Translations under genes and position numbers: made by a program
Part shown: piece after piece, positions 24,025 through 31,880 of the stretch
Position numbering within the stretch: the stretch's first letter is position 1
Layout of the letters: each line of letters starts with the position of its first letter
Virus record (IMG/VR): IMGVR_UViG_3300013116_000108
Span: 124,001 to 188,000 of that record
Direction: 5' to 3' (one strand)
From: a virus
DNA: 64,000 nucleotides
Notes under the pieces: model-generated
Databases searched by the model: none
The model's input: the letters and a program-made list of their open reading frames with translations, nothing else
Told to the model about the DNA's origin: nothing

Positions 24025-25698
24025 TTAAATTGAAATATCCTCTTCTGCTCCTGCTTCAGGTTCTGCTTCTGTGTCTCCACCTTCGCCACCCGCATCAGCA
24101 TCGCCTAGGTCATCACCACCTAAACTATCCAAATCGCCACTCAATCCGCCCGGAGTAATTCCGGCACTTCTAAGTGATTTACTTCCTATAGCAGATTCTG
24201 AGTCACCTTGTTCCTCACGCCATAGTCTGTCATTCTCTGCCATTTCTTCTTCAGTAAGACCTAAAAATCTTTCTAAAGCAAATCTTTTAGAGACATATTT
24301 TAAACCTTCCATCTGTGTAAAGTTGCTAATACGACTAGCATCAATATCACTTTGTCTATAACTAGCAAAGTTTTGAGGTTCATTAAACTCAATATCAAAT
24401 ATTGAATTATCAATGTTAACACCTCTCCAACGTAACCACAATTTAAATTCAGCGTCCATTGTACTTGCTACTAAACTTTGTAGTCGCATACAATACTGAT
24501 TAAATCTATGTTCTTGTATTAGTGCTACACCTACTTTGCCATCTGCTACTGTGTTAGTAGCGTCATCGCCTGATGTGGGCAAATATGTTGCTGGTATTCT
24601 TAAACCTCTGTACAGTTTATTAGTAAAGTATTTTAAGTCTGAAATTTCACCTAGGTTTTCACCACCTGGTAATGTTTCAACTTTAGAACCTCTACCTTCT
24701 GCTGTTTGAGGAAAGAAATAATCTTCATTTGTTGATAATGGATTGTAAGTAGCATCCATCATACTTTGTCCACCACCTGTTTGTGTTGGAATACGTCTTT
24801 GGTGTATTTCGTTTTTAACTCTTTCAACATAACCCATTGCCATGTGTGTTGGCATGTTACCTACGTCAATGTAAAATACTCTACGCTCAGGTGCTCTTTG
24901 AACCCTGTATATAATAATAGCGTCTTCTAATAATTCTTTTTGTTTGAATACTTTAAAAATATTTTCTAATACACTTGTGCCGAATGGCCAGTTATTATCT
25001 AACCCTTCAGTTAAACTTAAATGTACAACGTTTTCAGCATCTATAGAATTTTCAGTTACTTCAGTTTGTCTGCCTTGGTACTGTCCAGCCTGGTTATGTC
25101 CTGTTGTACTAGAACTAGGTGACATGTTTGCTGTTTCTGTGTGTGCTGGTGCTGTAATTGTTAAGTTTTCAAAATTAGGAGCAATATCTTTTAATACATA
25201 AACTTCAGGTGCTTTACCTTTTGCTTCGTTAACAACAACCTTCACTACGTTTTGTGGCTCAACCCAAAACCATTCAAATGTTTCTGGGTCTCTAATAAAT
25301 GTTTGATCTCCGTACTTGAGTACGTTACGAAACATTTTAAAAATTCTTTTATTAAAATCGTTTAAACTAGTCCAATTTTTAAGTTGTTCACTTAAAACTT
25401 TTACTTCTGTTTCTGTTGGATTTTCTTTAAATTTAAATGTAAATGGTGTTCCGTTTTCAGGAGACTTCATTGTACAAAATTCTGCTAGAATATCAATTGC
25501 TGTATTAACTTCTGAATCCATATCCATAGATTCATATTGATGATATCTTTCAATTCTATTCGGGTGTCCTACATATACTTCTGGTAATTGGCTTTGGTAA
25601 TTTTTAAAACCTAAATCGGCTTTAGAGTATCCACCAGCATTGCTAAGAGGACTTAGGGCGCCTGTGTCTACTGTTTTAAAATATTTTTTCCAACTCAT
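24025..25698 (-). CDS. 20: Portal vertex protein gp20
   Basis: 557 residues; T4 gp20 is 524. Typical portal blocks are present: YHQYESMDMDSEVNTAIDIL near residue 50, GTPFTFKFKENPTETE, FKMFRNVLKYGDQTFIRDPE-like text, VHLSLTEGLDNNWPFGTSVL, then YRVQRAPERRVFYIDVGNMP and DYFFPQTAEGRGSKVETLPG with LKYFTNKLYRGLRIPATYLP. The last ~60 residues are Gly/Asp/Glu-rich and probably disordered. The dodecameric portal is the DNA entry pore and nucleates prohead assembly. It is first in the capsid block and has a late promoter 34 bases upstream of its ATG. Confidence 0.95.
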   Translation of the reverse strand: MSWKKYFKTVDTGALSPLSNAGGYSKADLGFKNYQSQLPEVYVGHPNRIERYHQYESMDMDSEVNTAIDILAEFCTMKSPENGTPFTFKFKENPTETEVKVLSEQLKNWTSLNDFNKRIFKMFRNVLKYGDQTFIRDPETFEWFWVEPQNVVKVVVNEAKGKAPEVYVLKDIAPNFENLTITAPAHTETANMSPSSSTTGHNQAGQYQGRQTEVTENSIDAENVVHLSLTEGLDNNWPFGTSVLENIFKVFKQKELLEDAIIIYRVQRAPERRVFYIDVGNMPTHMAMGYVERVKNEIHQRRIPTQTGGGQSMMDATYNPLSTNEDYFFPQTAEGRGSKVETLPGGENLGEISDLKYFTNKLYRGLRIPATYLPTSGDDATNTVADGKVGVALIQEHRFNQYCMRLQSLVASTMDAEFKLWLRWRGVNIDNSIFDIEFNEPQNFASYRQSDIDASRISNFTQMEGLKYVSKRFALERFLGLTEEEMAENDRLWREEQGDSESAIGSKSLRSAGITPGGLSGDLDSLGGDDLGDADAGGEGGDTEAEPEAGAEEDISI

Positions 25699-25737
25699 AG
25701 TGTTTGTTTCCTATCCCAATTAAACTGGGTGTAATGC

Positions 25738-25745
25738 TATTTATG
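25738..25745 (-). promoter_or_regulatory. T4-type late promoter for the capsid block
   Basis: CATAAATA on the minus strand, seven of eight consensus bases, start near 25732. The leader has a small hairpin (CCCA/TGGG) before GGAAAC and the gp20 ATG. Confidence 0.6.
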
Positions 25746-25751
25746 TACTTT

Positions 25752-28442
25752 TTAACCTTGCTGAGCAATATCCTGAATATGTCTATTACTTTTTCTATTA
25801 GATCCAAGTATAGCATTTAATTTAGAAACTGTTACATTGCCAATTTCTTTGTTATTTTCTAATTCATTTGTAGCAGTAGCAAGTAATTCACTTAAAAGTT
25901 TATTTGTTTTTTCAATACCTGCTGTAACTGACATAGATCCGCTTGTTGTTGCTAGTTCATCATTAGGTGTAATAGTTCCTCCAGTTGACGGTGTAAATAG
26001 TTCTGGCCCTCTTTCACCAACAATATAAGGATTGTCCATTCCTACAGAGCGAATGTTTCCGCCATACTGTTTAAATTGCTGTGGTTTAAACTGCCCATCA
26101 TAGGCATCAAAACTTGTATTAGCATTTAACCACGATACTATTTCGCCTGCTTTAATGTAACCTGGTGAATTTTCGCCATTCTTTCTATAAAAATCTATAG
26201 CCTCTTGTACATTACTTTGCTCTGCTTGGAATTGTCTCTTCCAATATGGCTTGTCTTTAGAACCTGCTTCTAAGTATTGAGCATATATCTCATCAAACAT
26301 CATTCCAAAGCCAGGGCCAAATCCGCCTAAGTTGTCATCACTGTCATGAGATGCTACTGTGGCACCTTTTGGTCCTTTAATTGACCATTGTTTTGCTTTT
26401 AGTTGGCCAAGATATGATTCAGCAGATTTAAGTAAGTCGCCATCTACTGATACATGTTTAGCCTCATTTACTAGAGCGGCAACTTCAGATGAAACTTGAG
26501 CGGCATCTTGTGTACCTAATTTTACGCCGCTACTTTTGGCTACTGCATCTGCTAGTTTAGATGGGTCAGCAATAAATTCAGCATTTTCTTCTGGAGATGA
26601 TTTGGCTATGATTGCCATAGCAGATTGTTTTTGGTTACCAGAGAATCCTGTACCTTCACCATCATTTTGTGCCGCGAGATCTGCCGCTACAACTAGGTTT
26701 TTCCTTCCTTCTGTCTCGTCGCCGTTTCCTATTTCTTCAAAAGCAATTTGATTCTTTAGTTGATTTGAAGCACCACCTAAAACATAATCTAGAGGATCAG
26801 CCGCAAAGTATTTTAATTCTTTAGATATTAACCCAAAGGATTTTGAGATATCTTCTCCTGCTTGTGTTACAGAATCAATCATGGTGTTGATTTTTTCTTG
26901 TATTGTTGGTTCTCCGTTTGCGCCGTCACCAAAGCCTTTGGCAAAATCCGCAACAGCGTCATTAATTGCTGATTTAAGTGAACCTGAAACTTCTGTTAAT
27001 GTAGCACCCATCATCAAGATCGCACCGCCGGCACCATCGGCTTTTTTGCTGTCGCTGGAACCAACTGCTTTGCCTAAATTATTAAATTGTGTTTGTAATT
27101 TTTGAACATCACTGGCCGCCTGTGTCATTACAGTAGCAACGTCACTAACACCATATAAGCCTTCAAACTCTTCACCACTTGCCGCAATACTTGGCAATAT
27201 GTCTCTTATACCTTCTTTGAATTCATCTTGGCTTATCTTTCCTGTTGCTACAGCGTCACCTAAGTCTCTTAATTTTTGTGCCGCATCGCTGTTACCAGCA
27301 ACAAAGTTTTTGATAGTCTGGTTACCAGCCGCCATCTCTAGTGCTAAATCTTTACCAGCAACACCCGCCATTAATACTTGAGATATTGCTGAATCTTGTC
27401 CTGCTGTACTAAAGACTAATTGTAAAGCCTTTTGAGCTTCAAGTGTAGCACCTTGTAATCTTATGTTAGCATCTGCTCTCAAATCATTTTGGGCCATTTC
27501 TTCTGCTAACTGTTGTCTACTTTTACCTGTTAGTCCTACTAGTGTGTTTAAGTCTGAAATGTATTCTTTATACAACTGAGTTTGTTGTCTGTACCCCATG
27601 TTTTGAAAATTAGTATTTCTTGATTGTGTTTGGGTATACTTTGCTAGTTGTTCTGCTTGTTCTTCATAAGACAGACCTAAAGCATATAATTCACCTCCTA
27701 CTGTATGATGAACTGTGTCTGCTAGTTCTACAAATCGTTTAGCACCTAGAGAAACACTACCACCAAAGGCCGCTAATCCTGAAGCATTTTGTTGGACAAT
27801 TTGTGTATAAGAATTCATTGTCAAACCCAACTGTTGTATTTGAGATGCTGTTCTAACAATGTCGCCGTTGTAGTTTGCTCCACTTTGACTTAATGCTATA
27901 AATCCATCATACATGTTTTGGGCATAGGCGGCAATCGCCATTGCGGCCGCTCCAGAGGCCGCTCCAAGTCCTGACAGAGCCGCTCCAACACCTGGTATCT
28001 TAGTTCCCATAACTTGGAAACTATCTGCTACTGCTCCTAACCCGTCACCTAGTGCTCCAGCACCTTGCTGTATAGCCCTACCTAACGTGTCAAAACTAGC
28101 AGGTCCTCTTATAAGATCATTAAGTACATTACCGGTATTTTTTACAATTTTACCTAAAGCACCAGCAACTGCTTTGCCTCGATCGGTCATTGTTTTATCG
28201 AGATCCTTCATCGTATCGTCGAAGTTACCCGACCAATCTTTCATACTAATGCTTAGATCTTTGTTTACTTTGGCTAGTTTTTTAATTTCGTCTTGTGTTT
28301 TTTTAGTTTCTGGATCAGATTTAGGCTTTGACCTTTGGCCATTCATTGTTTCAACAGCCTTTAATAGGTCTTTAAGAGTTTCTTCAGTTGCTACATCACT
28401 GACTATGATTTCGTTATCTTCTGTGTTAATTCTTATTGCCAT
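25752..28442 (-). CDS. Tail tape-measure protein (gp29 analogue)
   Basis: 896 residues. Residues ~1-100 are charged helix, ~100-180 are Gly/Ala-rich and hydrophobic (LSGLGAASGAAAMAIAAYAQ), as in many tape measures. Long amphipathic helices follow. Near the C-terminus NPYIVGERGPELFTPSTGG is a signature shared by tape measures of many tailed phages. A domain with paired aromatic residues (about 690-790: WSIKGPKG, DEIYAQYLEAGSKDKPYWK) precedes it. Tape measures set tail length and may pass into the cell with DNA. T4 gp29 is 590 residues and occupies the hub. It is divergently transcribed from the tail chaperone genes that would coat it. Confidence 0.75.
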   Translation of the reverse strand: MAIRINTEDNEIIVSDVATEETLKDLLKAVETMNGQRSKPKSDPETKKTQDEIKKLAKVNKDLSISMKDWSGNFDDTMKDLDKTMTDRGKAVAGALGKIVKNTGNVLNDLIRGPASFDTLGRAIQQGAGALGDGLGAVADSFQVMGTKIPGVGAALSGLGAASGAAAMAIAAYAQNMYDGFIALSQSGANYNGDIVRTASQIQQLGLTMNSYTQIVQQNASGLAAFGGSVSLGAKRFVELADTVHHTVGGELYALGLSYEEQAEQLAKYTQTQSRNTNFQNMGYRQQTQLYKEYISDLNTLVGLTGKSRQQLAEEMAQNDLRADANIRLQGATLEAQKALQLVFSTAGQDSAISQVLMAGVAGKDLALEMAAGNQTIKNFVAGNSDAAQKLRDLGDAVATGKISQDEFKEGIRDILPSIAASGEEFEGLYGVSDVATVMTQAASDVQKLQTQFNNLGKAVGSSDSKKADGAGGAILMMGATLTEVSGSLKSAINDAVADFAKGFGDGANGEPTIQEKINTMIDSVTQAGEDISKSFGLISKELKYFAADPLDYVLGGASNQLKNQIAFEEIGNGDETEGRKNLVVAADLAAQNDGEGTGFSGNQKQSAMAIIAKSSPEENAEFIADPSKLADAVAKSSGVKLGTQDAAQVSSEVAALVNEAKHVSVDGDLLKSAESYLGQLKAKQWSIKGPKGATVASHDSDDNLGGFGPGFGMMFDEIYAQYLEAGSKDKPYWKRQFQAEQSNVQEAIDFYRKNGENSPGYIKAGEIVSWLNANTSFDAYDGQFKPQQFKQYGGNIRSVGMDNPYIVGERGPELFTPSTGGTITPNDELATTSGSMSVTAGIEKTNKLLSELLATATNELENNKEIGNVTVSKLNAILGSNRKSNRHIQDIAQQG

Positions 28443-28448
28443 ATTCTC

Positions 28449-28462
28449 ATTTCACCATTATA
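28449..28462 (-). promoter_or_regulatory. Possible promoter (TGAGTATATAAT motif) for the tape measure
   Basis: The 12-base string TGAGTATATAAT is found on the minus strand here and again before two other minus genes (39485, 48409). It contains a TATAAT -10 box but no clear -35 box. Confidence 0.35.
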
Positions 28463-28468
28463 TACTCA

Positions 28469-28476
28469 TATAAATA
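28469..28476 (+). promoter_or_regulatory. Perfect T4-type late promoter for the tail chaperone genes
   Basis: TATAAATA, all eight consensus bases, start near 28482. The leader carries GGAGGAAAA before ATG 28521. Confidence 0.75.
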
Positions 28477-28520
28477 GTTAGACTAACTACTATTATAATG
28501 TATTTAGCGGAGGAAAATCC

Positions 28521-29447
28521 ATGAGTGATAAAGAAACAAATCAAGACATGCCAAAAATGGCTACAGAGATTGAAACACCAGAAAAGGCAGTTAATCCTTT
28601 GCAGGCATATTTTCGCAGACCAGCAATTTATGTCCAACTGCCAAGTGGCGGTAAGTTCAACGAGCCGGGCGAACTTGAAATTCCCGTTAACGGAGAAATT
28701 CCAGTTTATCCGATGACAGCAAAAGATGAAATCTTAATGAGAACACCTGATGCTTTAATGAACGGTGCTACTACAGTTGAAGTTATCCAAAGTTGTTGTC
28801 CAAACATTAAAAATGCTTGGAAATTAAGTGCGTTAGATATTGACTTAATTCTTGTTAGTATTAGAATTGCGACATACGGCGAGTCTACTGAAATTAAAGG
28901 TGTTTGTCCAAAATGTAACGAAGAAAACAATTACGAGTTAGATTTAAGAACTATTACAGACAAAGTAACACAACGTGAGTATAAACCGTCAATTACAGTT
29001 AGCGATTTAAAAATACATTTTAAACCATTAACTTACGAAGCAGTTACTAAAGAAGCAATTAAAAACTTTGAACAGCAAAGAATGATTCAAGGCCTTGCTA
29101 CTGATGATACATTAGCAGAACAGGATCGAATTAATAGATTCCAAGATGCTTTTGTAAGATTAACTGTTTATTCGGTTGGGATACTAGCAGAAGCAGTAGG
29201 TCATATTGAAATGGCAGATGGTACTAAAATTTCTGATAGGCAACAAATTAGTGAATTTATAGCAAACTGTGATCGAACAATTTACAATACAATTAAGACA
29301 CACTTAGAAGAAAGTAAAACTAATTCAACTATAGAACCTATCCAATTTGAATGTGCCGGTACTACTGACACAGAAGGAAAACATACACCTTGCGGTGAGA
29401 AATGGCAACAACCATTTACTATTGATAATTCAACTTTTTTCGGATAA
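28521..29447 (+). CDS. 26: Tail assembly chaperone, gp26-like (zero-frame product)
   Basis: 308 residues with an excellent GGAGGAAAA site. The sequence PAIYVQLPSGGKF then IPVYPMTAKDEILMRTPDAL, NGATTVEVIQSCCPNIKN and DLILVSIRIATYGE is the conserved core of the gp26 family of T4-like phages. It has a zinc-ribbon-like CPKC (Cys129, Cys132) and a distal Cys pair (FECAG, then PCGEKW) near residues 285-305. T4 gp26 is smaller (208) and assists hub assembly. Near its end the frame reads T TTT TTC, a classical -1 slip site, and the -1 frame opens straight into the next gene. This makes the pair look like the G/GT tail chaperones of other phages, which bind the tape measure encoded next door on the opposite strand. 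Confidence 0.75.
   Translation: MSDKETNQDMPKMATEIETPEKAVNPLQAYFRRPAIYVQLPSGGKFNEPGELEIPVNGEIPVYPMTAKDEILMRTPDALMNGATTVEVIQSCCPNIKNAWKLSALDIDLILVSIRIATYGESTEIKGVCPKCNEENNYELDLRTITDKVTQREYKPSITVSDLKIHFKPLTYEAVTKEAIKNFEQQRMIQGLATDDTLAEQDRINRFQDAFVRLTVYSVGILAEAVGHIEMADGTKISDRQQISEFIANCDRTIYNTIKTHLEESKTNSTIEPIQFECAGTTDTEGKHTPCGEKWQQPFTIDNSTFFG
29435..29441 (+). other. Probable programmed -1 frameshift site
   Basis: The heptamer T TTT TTC is in phase with the 28521 frame (codons act ttt ttc). A -1 slip gives CGG ATA AGG CTT TTG GCG and enters the 29453 frame, producing a fusion of about 383 residues. A perfect seven-base-pair hairpin GATAATG/CATTATC (29462-29479) lies 21 bases downstream. Confidence 0.65.
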
Positions 29448-29452
29448 GGCTT

Positions 29453-29671
29453 TTGGCGTTAGATAATGAAAGCATTATCAAACTTCTCCAAGATTTTGAT
29501 AATGAGTCAAAAGCCCTACAAAAAGATTTATTGGAGACAACCTGGTATATGAGAGGAGGTATATCTTATAGCGAAGCCATGATGTTGTCACCAAATGAGC
29601 GTAAACAAATACACGATATAATTAAGCAAAATATTAAAAATACTGAAACTACTAAGTTACCTTTAATATAA
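29453..29671 (+). CDS. Tail chaperone C-terminal part, gp51-like (probably made by -1 frameshift)
   Basis: 72 residues if started alone at TTG 29453. The only upstream ribosome-binding sequence (AAGG) is three bases from the TTG, too close for good initiation. The protein is helical: ALDNESIIKLLQDFDNESKA, then WYMRGGISYSEAMMLSPNER and IHDIIKQNIKNTE. WYMRGG.S..EA..LS..ER is a common motif in the small T-type partner of tail chaperones (for example at the gp51 place in marine T4-like phages). Its frame is -1 relative to the upstream gene with no stop between slip site and start, so a fusion product is more likely than independent translation. Confidence 0.65.
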   Translation: MALDNESIIKLLQDFDNESKALQKDLLETTWYMRGGISYSEAMMLSPNERKQIHDIIKQNIKNTETTKLPLI

Positions 29672-29728
29672 ATTCACAATTTAAACATAGTTAAACCAAA
29701 TAACATATTTTAATATAAAGACTACCTG

Positions 29729-29736
29729 TTTAAATA
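29729..29736 (+). promoter_or_regulatory. Late-type promoter five bases before ATG 29742 (leaderless arrangement)
   Basis: TTTAAATA, seven of eight consensus bases. The predicted transcription start is base 29742, the A of ATG. Confidence 0.5.
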
Positions 29737-29741
29737 TTCTT

Positions 29742-29930
29742 ATGTACACTCACTATAATGTCATTAATGAACGTACACGCGACGTATACTGTACTGTCTT
29801 TTCTCCAGAAGAAGCACAGCAAGTAATAGACATGCAAAAAATTAATCACCCGCATGAAAGTTTTATAGTTAAAAAAATAAAAACTAGTTCTATAAAACCA
29901 GGCTTTGGGAGAGATCCAGATTTACATTAG
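29742..29930 (+). CDS. Small conserved phage protein (function unknown)
   Basis: 62 residues: YTHYNVINERTRDVYCTVFS, then PEEAQQVIDMQKINHPHESF, then KTSSIKPGFGRDPDLH. The compact beta-beta-alpha-beta pattern and the GRDPDLH end are typical of small proteins of marine T4-like phages. I do not know a function. There is no Shine-Dalgarno sequence, but a late box stands five bases before the ATG. The next small frame overlaps its last codons. Confidence 0.6.
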   Translation: MYTHYNVINERTRDVYCTVFSPEEAQQVIDMQKINHPHESFIVKKIKTSSIKPGFGRDPDLH

Positions 29931-30021
29931 GTCAGACACATACGATTTAACAGAAGACGGGTATTGGGAAATACATTTTGTAGATGATCCATGCGACGAT
30001 GTTTCGCATTGGTTTTTATAA
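29926..30021 (+). CDS. Possible 31-residue ORF with ATT start, or +1 frameshift extension
   Basis: Directly after the stop of the 62-residue gene the +1 frame reads RSDTYDLTEDGYWEIHFVDD then PCDDVSHWFL, which looks like a real protein. The only starts are ATT 29926 (overlapping the TAG) or TTG 29905; no ATG is present. It may be a gene with a rare start, a pseudogene that lost its ATG, or a frameshift product of the upstream gene. The strong terminator 45 bases later suggests it belongs to the same transcript. Confidence 0.3.
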   Translation: MRSDTYDLTEDGYWEIHFVDDPCDDVSHWFL

Positions 30022-30065
30022 GTCAGAGTTTTCTGAAACATTAACAACATTAAAGAACAGTAATG

Positions 30066-30091
30066 TTATCAACTTCGTTGATAAGTTTTTT
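30066..30091 (+). terminator. Intrinsic terminator of the tail chaperone transcript
   Basis: Eight-base-pair stem TTATCAAC / GTTGATAA with a three-base loop, followed by G and six Ts on the plus strand. Confidence 0.8.
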
Positions 30092-30470
30092 CGCTTTCGC
30101 TCAAAACATTTTTTAATTAGATATTAACGAAATAGTATTTCGTTATCATTCAGATATTTTATCCATACTTCGCCCGCTAGGGGCAAAGTAAGGTTGTCAT
30201 CATTCGAGTAACTCACCCATCATATCTAAGAAGATTTAGTATTACTACTAACGGAGGCGGCAACCCGCATACCCCCTACTTCAGCCTTCGCATTAGTCAC
30301 GGAACGTTATGTATATCGAGATATCCAACATACAAATCGCTGAGGTTGTGTCTGTTCTACAGAGCCTCATCTTTTAGCCTTGAAGTTAATTGGCCTTTAC
30401 TTGGTACAACCCAGATTCCGAACACGGGTGTCCGTGTCCTCAAGGGCATGTTTTCAGAGTACCTATATAG
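30092..30470. ncRNA. Gene-free, strongly folded region; candidate structured RNA (strand uncertain)
   Basis: No coding frame is convincing over about 430 bases. Many local stems are visible: GGTAC/GTACC (30403-30407 with 30459-30463) enclosing ACACGG/CCGTGT (30422-30437); TGAGG/CCTCA (30341-30369) enclosing TCTGT/ACAGA; TATGT/ACATA (30308-30332); ACTAA/TTAGT (30247-30297) enclosing GCGG/CCGC (30257-30268); GCCC/GGGC near 30172-30184; and AACGAAA/TTTCGTT near 30126-30144. The density of stems and the raised GC content recall the ncRNA at 19.4 kb; both contain an AGGCT...TAGGGG stretch on the minus strand. No good sigma70 promoter is visible on either strand. It does not match tmRNA, RNase P, 6S or group I intron signatures that I can recall. 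An origin of replication is an alternative. Confidence 0.45.
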
Positions 30471-30472
30471 TT

Positions 30473-30520
30473 GTTAAAAGTGCTGTTAAAAGTGCTATTA
30501 AAAATGCTGTTAATAGTATG
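30473..30520. repeat. Four tandem 12-bp repeats
   Basis: GTTAAAAGTGCT twice exactly (30473-30484, 30485-30496), then ATTAAAAATGCT and GTTAATAGTATG. The units are one helical turn plus about 1.5 bp, so they could be an iteron-like protein-binding array. They border the folded region and the end of the nuclease gene. Confidence 0.7.
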
Positions 30521-30525
30521 TTATA

Positions 30526-31038
30526 CTAGGCACATAATGTTTTAACTAAATCTGAATTTCTTGTAAAAAATTCTTCAAAGTCTGATATGCGCCAGTTAGA
30601 GCCTGTAGTGTTTGACCAATAGTCGATGTAGTTTTTTGCTTTTGATTTGTGTCTAGATTCGATTGCGATAAATTTGCCTACTTGATTGAATTTCATTATT
30701 AATATATTGAAGTCGCCTGTTTCTGCTACATCCATTAGTTGTGATATCCACTCTTCTAACATTGGGATAGGTTCTGGTTGTAATAGTCTGTGAAATGGGA
30801 ATTGTTTATAAAACTTACATTCCGCATTAAGTTTAGGAAAACTTTGTCCGGGAACAATATCACCCTTAAAGGCTCTTACTTGCCCTTCATGAAGTATTTC
30901 CATTCTTGCTTTATTAGACCCGCCCACGTAAGCACCGGATCCTGGAGCTCTTATAAACGATTCACCGTATAGTCCGGACAAGAATTTTGCGACATCTCGT
31001 TCCCAACCTGATCCTTTTGCTTTTTGTGGGCTTGGCAT
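30526..31038 (-). CDS. PD-(D/E)XK nuclease, Holliday-junction-resolvase-like
   Basis: 170 residues. The layout KGSGWERDVAKFLSGLYG, then FIRAPGSGAYVGG, KGDIVPGQSF and NAECKFYKQFPFHRLL matches the archaeal Hjc/endonuclease pattern: Glu13, Ser34-Gly35, Asp60, then Glu73-x-Lys75. These acidic residues and Lys form the metal-dependent active site. It may resolve branched DNA or process termini during recombination-dependent replication, where T4 uses gp49, of another fold. It lies upstream of the repeat array on the minus strand and downstream of the H1-like gene. Confidence 0.7.
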   Translation of the reverse strand: MPSPQKAKGSGWERDVAKFLSGLYGESFIRAPGSGAYVGGSNKARMEILHEGQVRAFKGDIVPGQSFPKLNAECKFYKQFPFHRLLQPEPIPMLEEWISQLMDVAETGDFNILIMKFNQVGKFIAIESRHKSKAKNYIDYWSNTTGSNWRISDFEEFFTRNSDLVKTLCA

Positions 31039-31076
31039 AAATTTAAATTATTCTTTCTTATAAGAAAGAACCCTAA

Positions 31077-31256
31077 TTACATAGCGTTCTTTTTTTCTTG
31101 TATTTCTGCTCTACGTGACTTACCTAGTTTTGCTAATTCACCTAGTGCCTTACGAGCTCTAGTTGCCGCCGCCTTGTTTCCTTTTTCGTCAAACTTTGCC
31201 GCTTCTTCTACATAAGACTCATATGCTTGTGTTATTTGTTCATGTAATGTTGACAT
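31077..31256 (-). CDS. Small histone H1 (Hc1)-like DNA-binding protein
   Basis: I start at ATG 31256 (59 residues), since AAAGGAGAT stands just before it; an earlier in-frame ATG adds ten residues without a ribosome site. A helical N-terminus (STLHEQITQAYESYVEEAAK) leads into a basic block GNKAAATRARKALGELAKLG then KSRRAEIQEK. The KAAATRARKAL.E...L.K..R.EI block is like bacterial Hc1-type H1 proteins found in chlamydiae, some other bacteria and marine phages. It may bind phage or host DNA. The gene follows a small hairpin GGCTGT/ACAGCC (31271-31286) that may attenuate the operon upstream. Confidence 0.65.
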   Translation of the reverse strand: MSTLHEQITQAYESYVEEAAKFDEKGNKAAATRARKALGELAKLGKSRRAEIQEKKNAM

Positions 31257-31316
31257 TACTATCTCCTTTATATAAAGGCTGTACATACAGCCATTGTTAT
31301 TTAATGTTATAGGTAC

Positions 31317-31880
31317 CTACGACAGCGATTTCTGAACTATTTCTTTAATCTCGTCCCACGAGTTGAAACAATCTAACTGAAATTGCCATCTACTATCAGG
31401 AGAATAATTAACGCCGTGGCGATGTCCACCAGCATTAATAAATGTTATTTTTGTATAATTGTGATCGTATAATAATTCGTCGTTTTCGTTATACCATTGA
31501 ATTCTCTGAGGAAATGATAATGGAATTATTAATCCAGCAGGCCTAAAATGGTCTTGATGTATATCAACTTGTGTAGCAGTTTCTTGAAAATTAGTTCTTA
31601 CTAGTTGGAATCCTGCCTGTCCACTACCGGGCATACTTTCATCTTTTTCAAAGTTAAATTTTAATCCAAATTTTTCAAAATACCTAACCCAATAATCTAC
31701 AATAGGTTCTTTTAAAATTGCTGGATTATAAACAACTTCTAACCCTAACGGTATACCGTGTTTACTATGATACATTTCAAATTCATTATCATACTTGTCG
31801 TACAAATACGAAAACTCATCTATGTTGTATCCTATAGGAGTTTCTATTACAAAATTATCTTTGGTTCGTTCAGTGTACAA
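31317..31880 (-). CDS. 2-oxoglutarate/Fe(II)-dependent oxygenase-like protein
   Basis: 187 residues from TTG 31880, overlapping the radical SAM gene by 34 bases; no ATG is available before the conserved region. The C-terminal half looks like the double-stranded beta helix: VDIHQDHFRPAGLIIPLSFP has the HxD iron motif (His108, Asp110), KITFINAGGHRHGVNYSPDS holds a distal His (153 or 155), and Arg164 may bind 2-oxoglutarate. Many marine phages encode such oxygenases for hydroxylation of proteins, nucleotides or small molecules. It is the last gene of the accessory cassette, after the radical SAM enzyme. Confidence 0.55.
   Translation of the reverse strand: MYTERTKDNFVIETPIGYNIDEFSYLYDKYDNEFEMYHSKHGIPLGLEVVYNPAILKEPIVDYWVRYFEKFGLKFNFEKDESMPGSGQAGFQLVRTNFQETATQVDIHQDHFRPAGLIIPLSFPQRIQWYNENDELLYDHNYTKITFINAGGHRHGVNYSPDSRWQFQLDCFNSWDEIKEIVQKSLS

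Noticed and set aside
30092-30470. tmRNA, RNase P RNA or group I intron
   Set aside because: None of the conserved core strings of these RNAs that I know are present on either strand.
30473-30520. CRISPR array
   Set aside because: Units are contiguous 12-mers without spacers.
31271-31286. Strong terminator after the 2OG-oxygenase gene
   Set aside because: The six-base-pair hairpin GGCTGT/ACAGCC is followed by TTTATAT, not a clean run of Ts; at most a weak attenuator.
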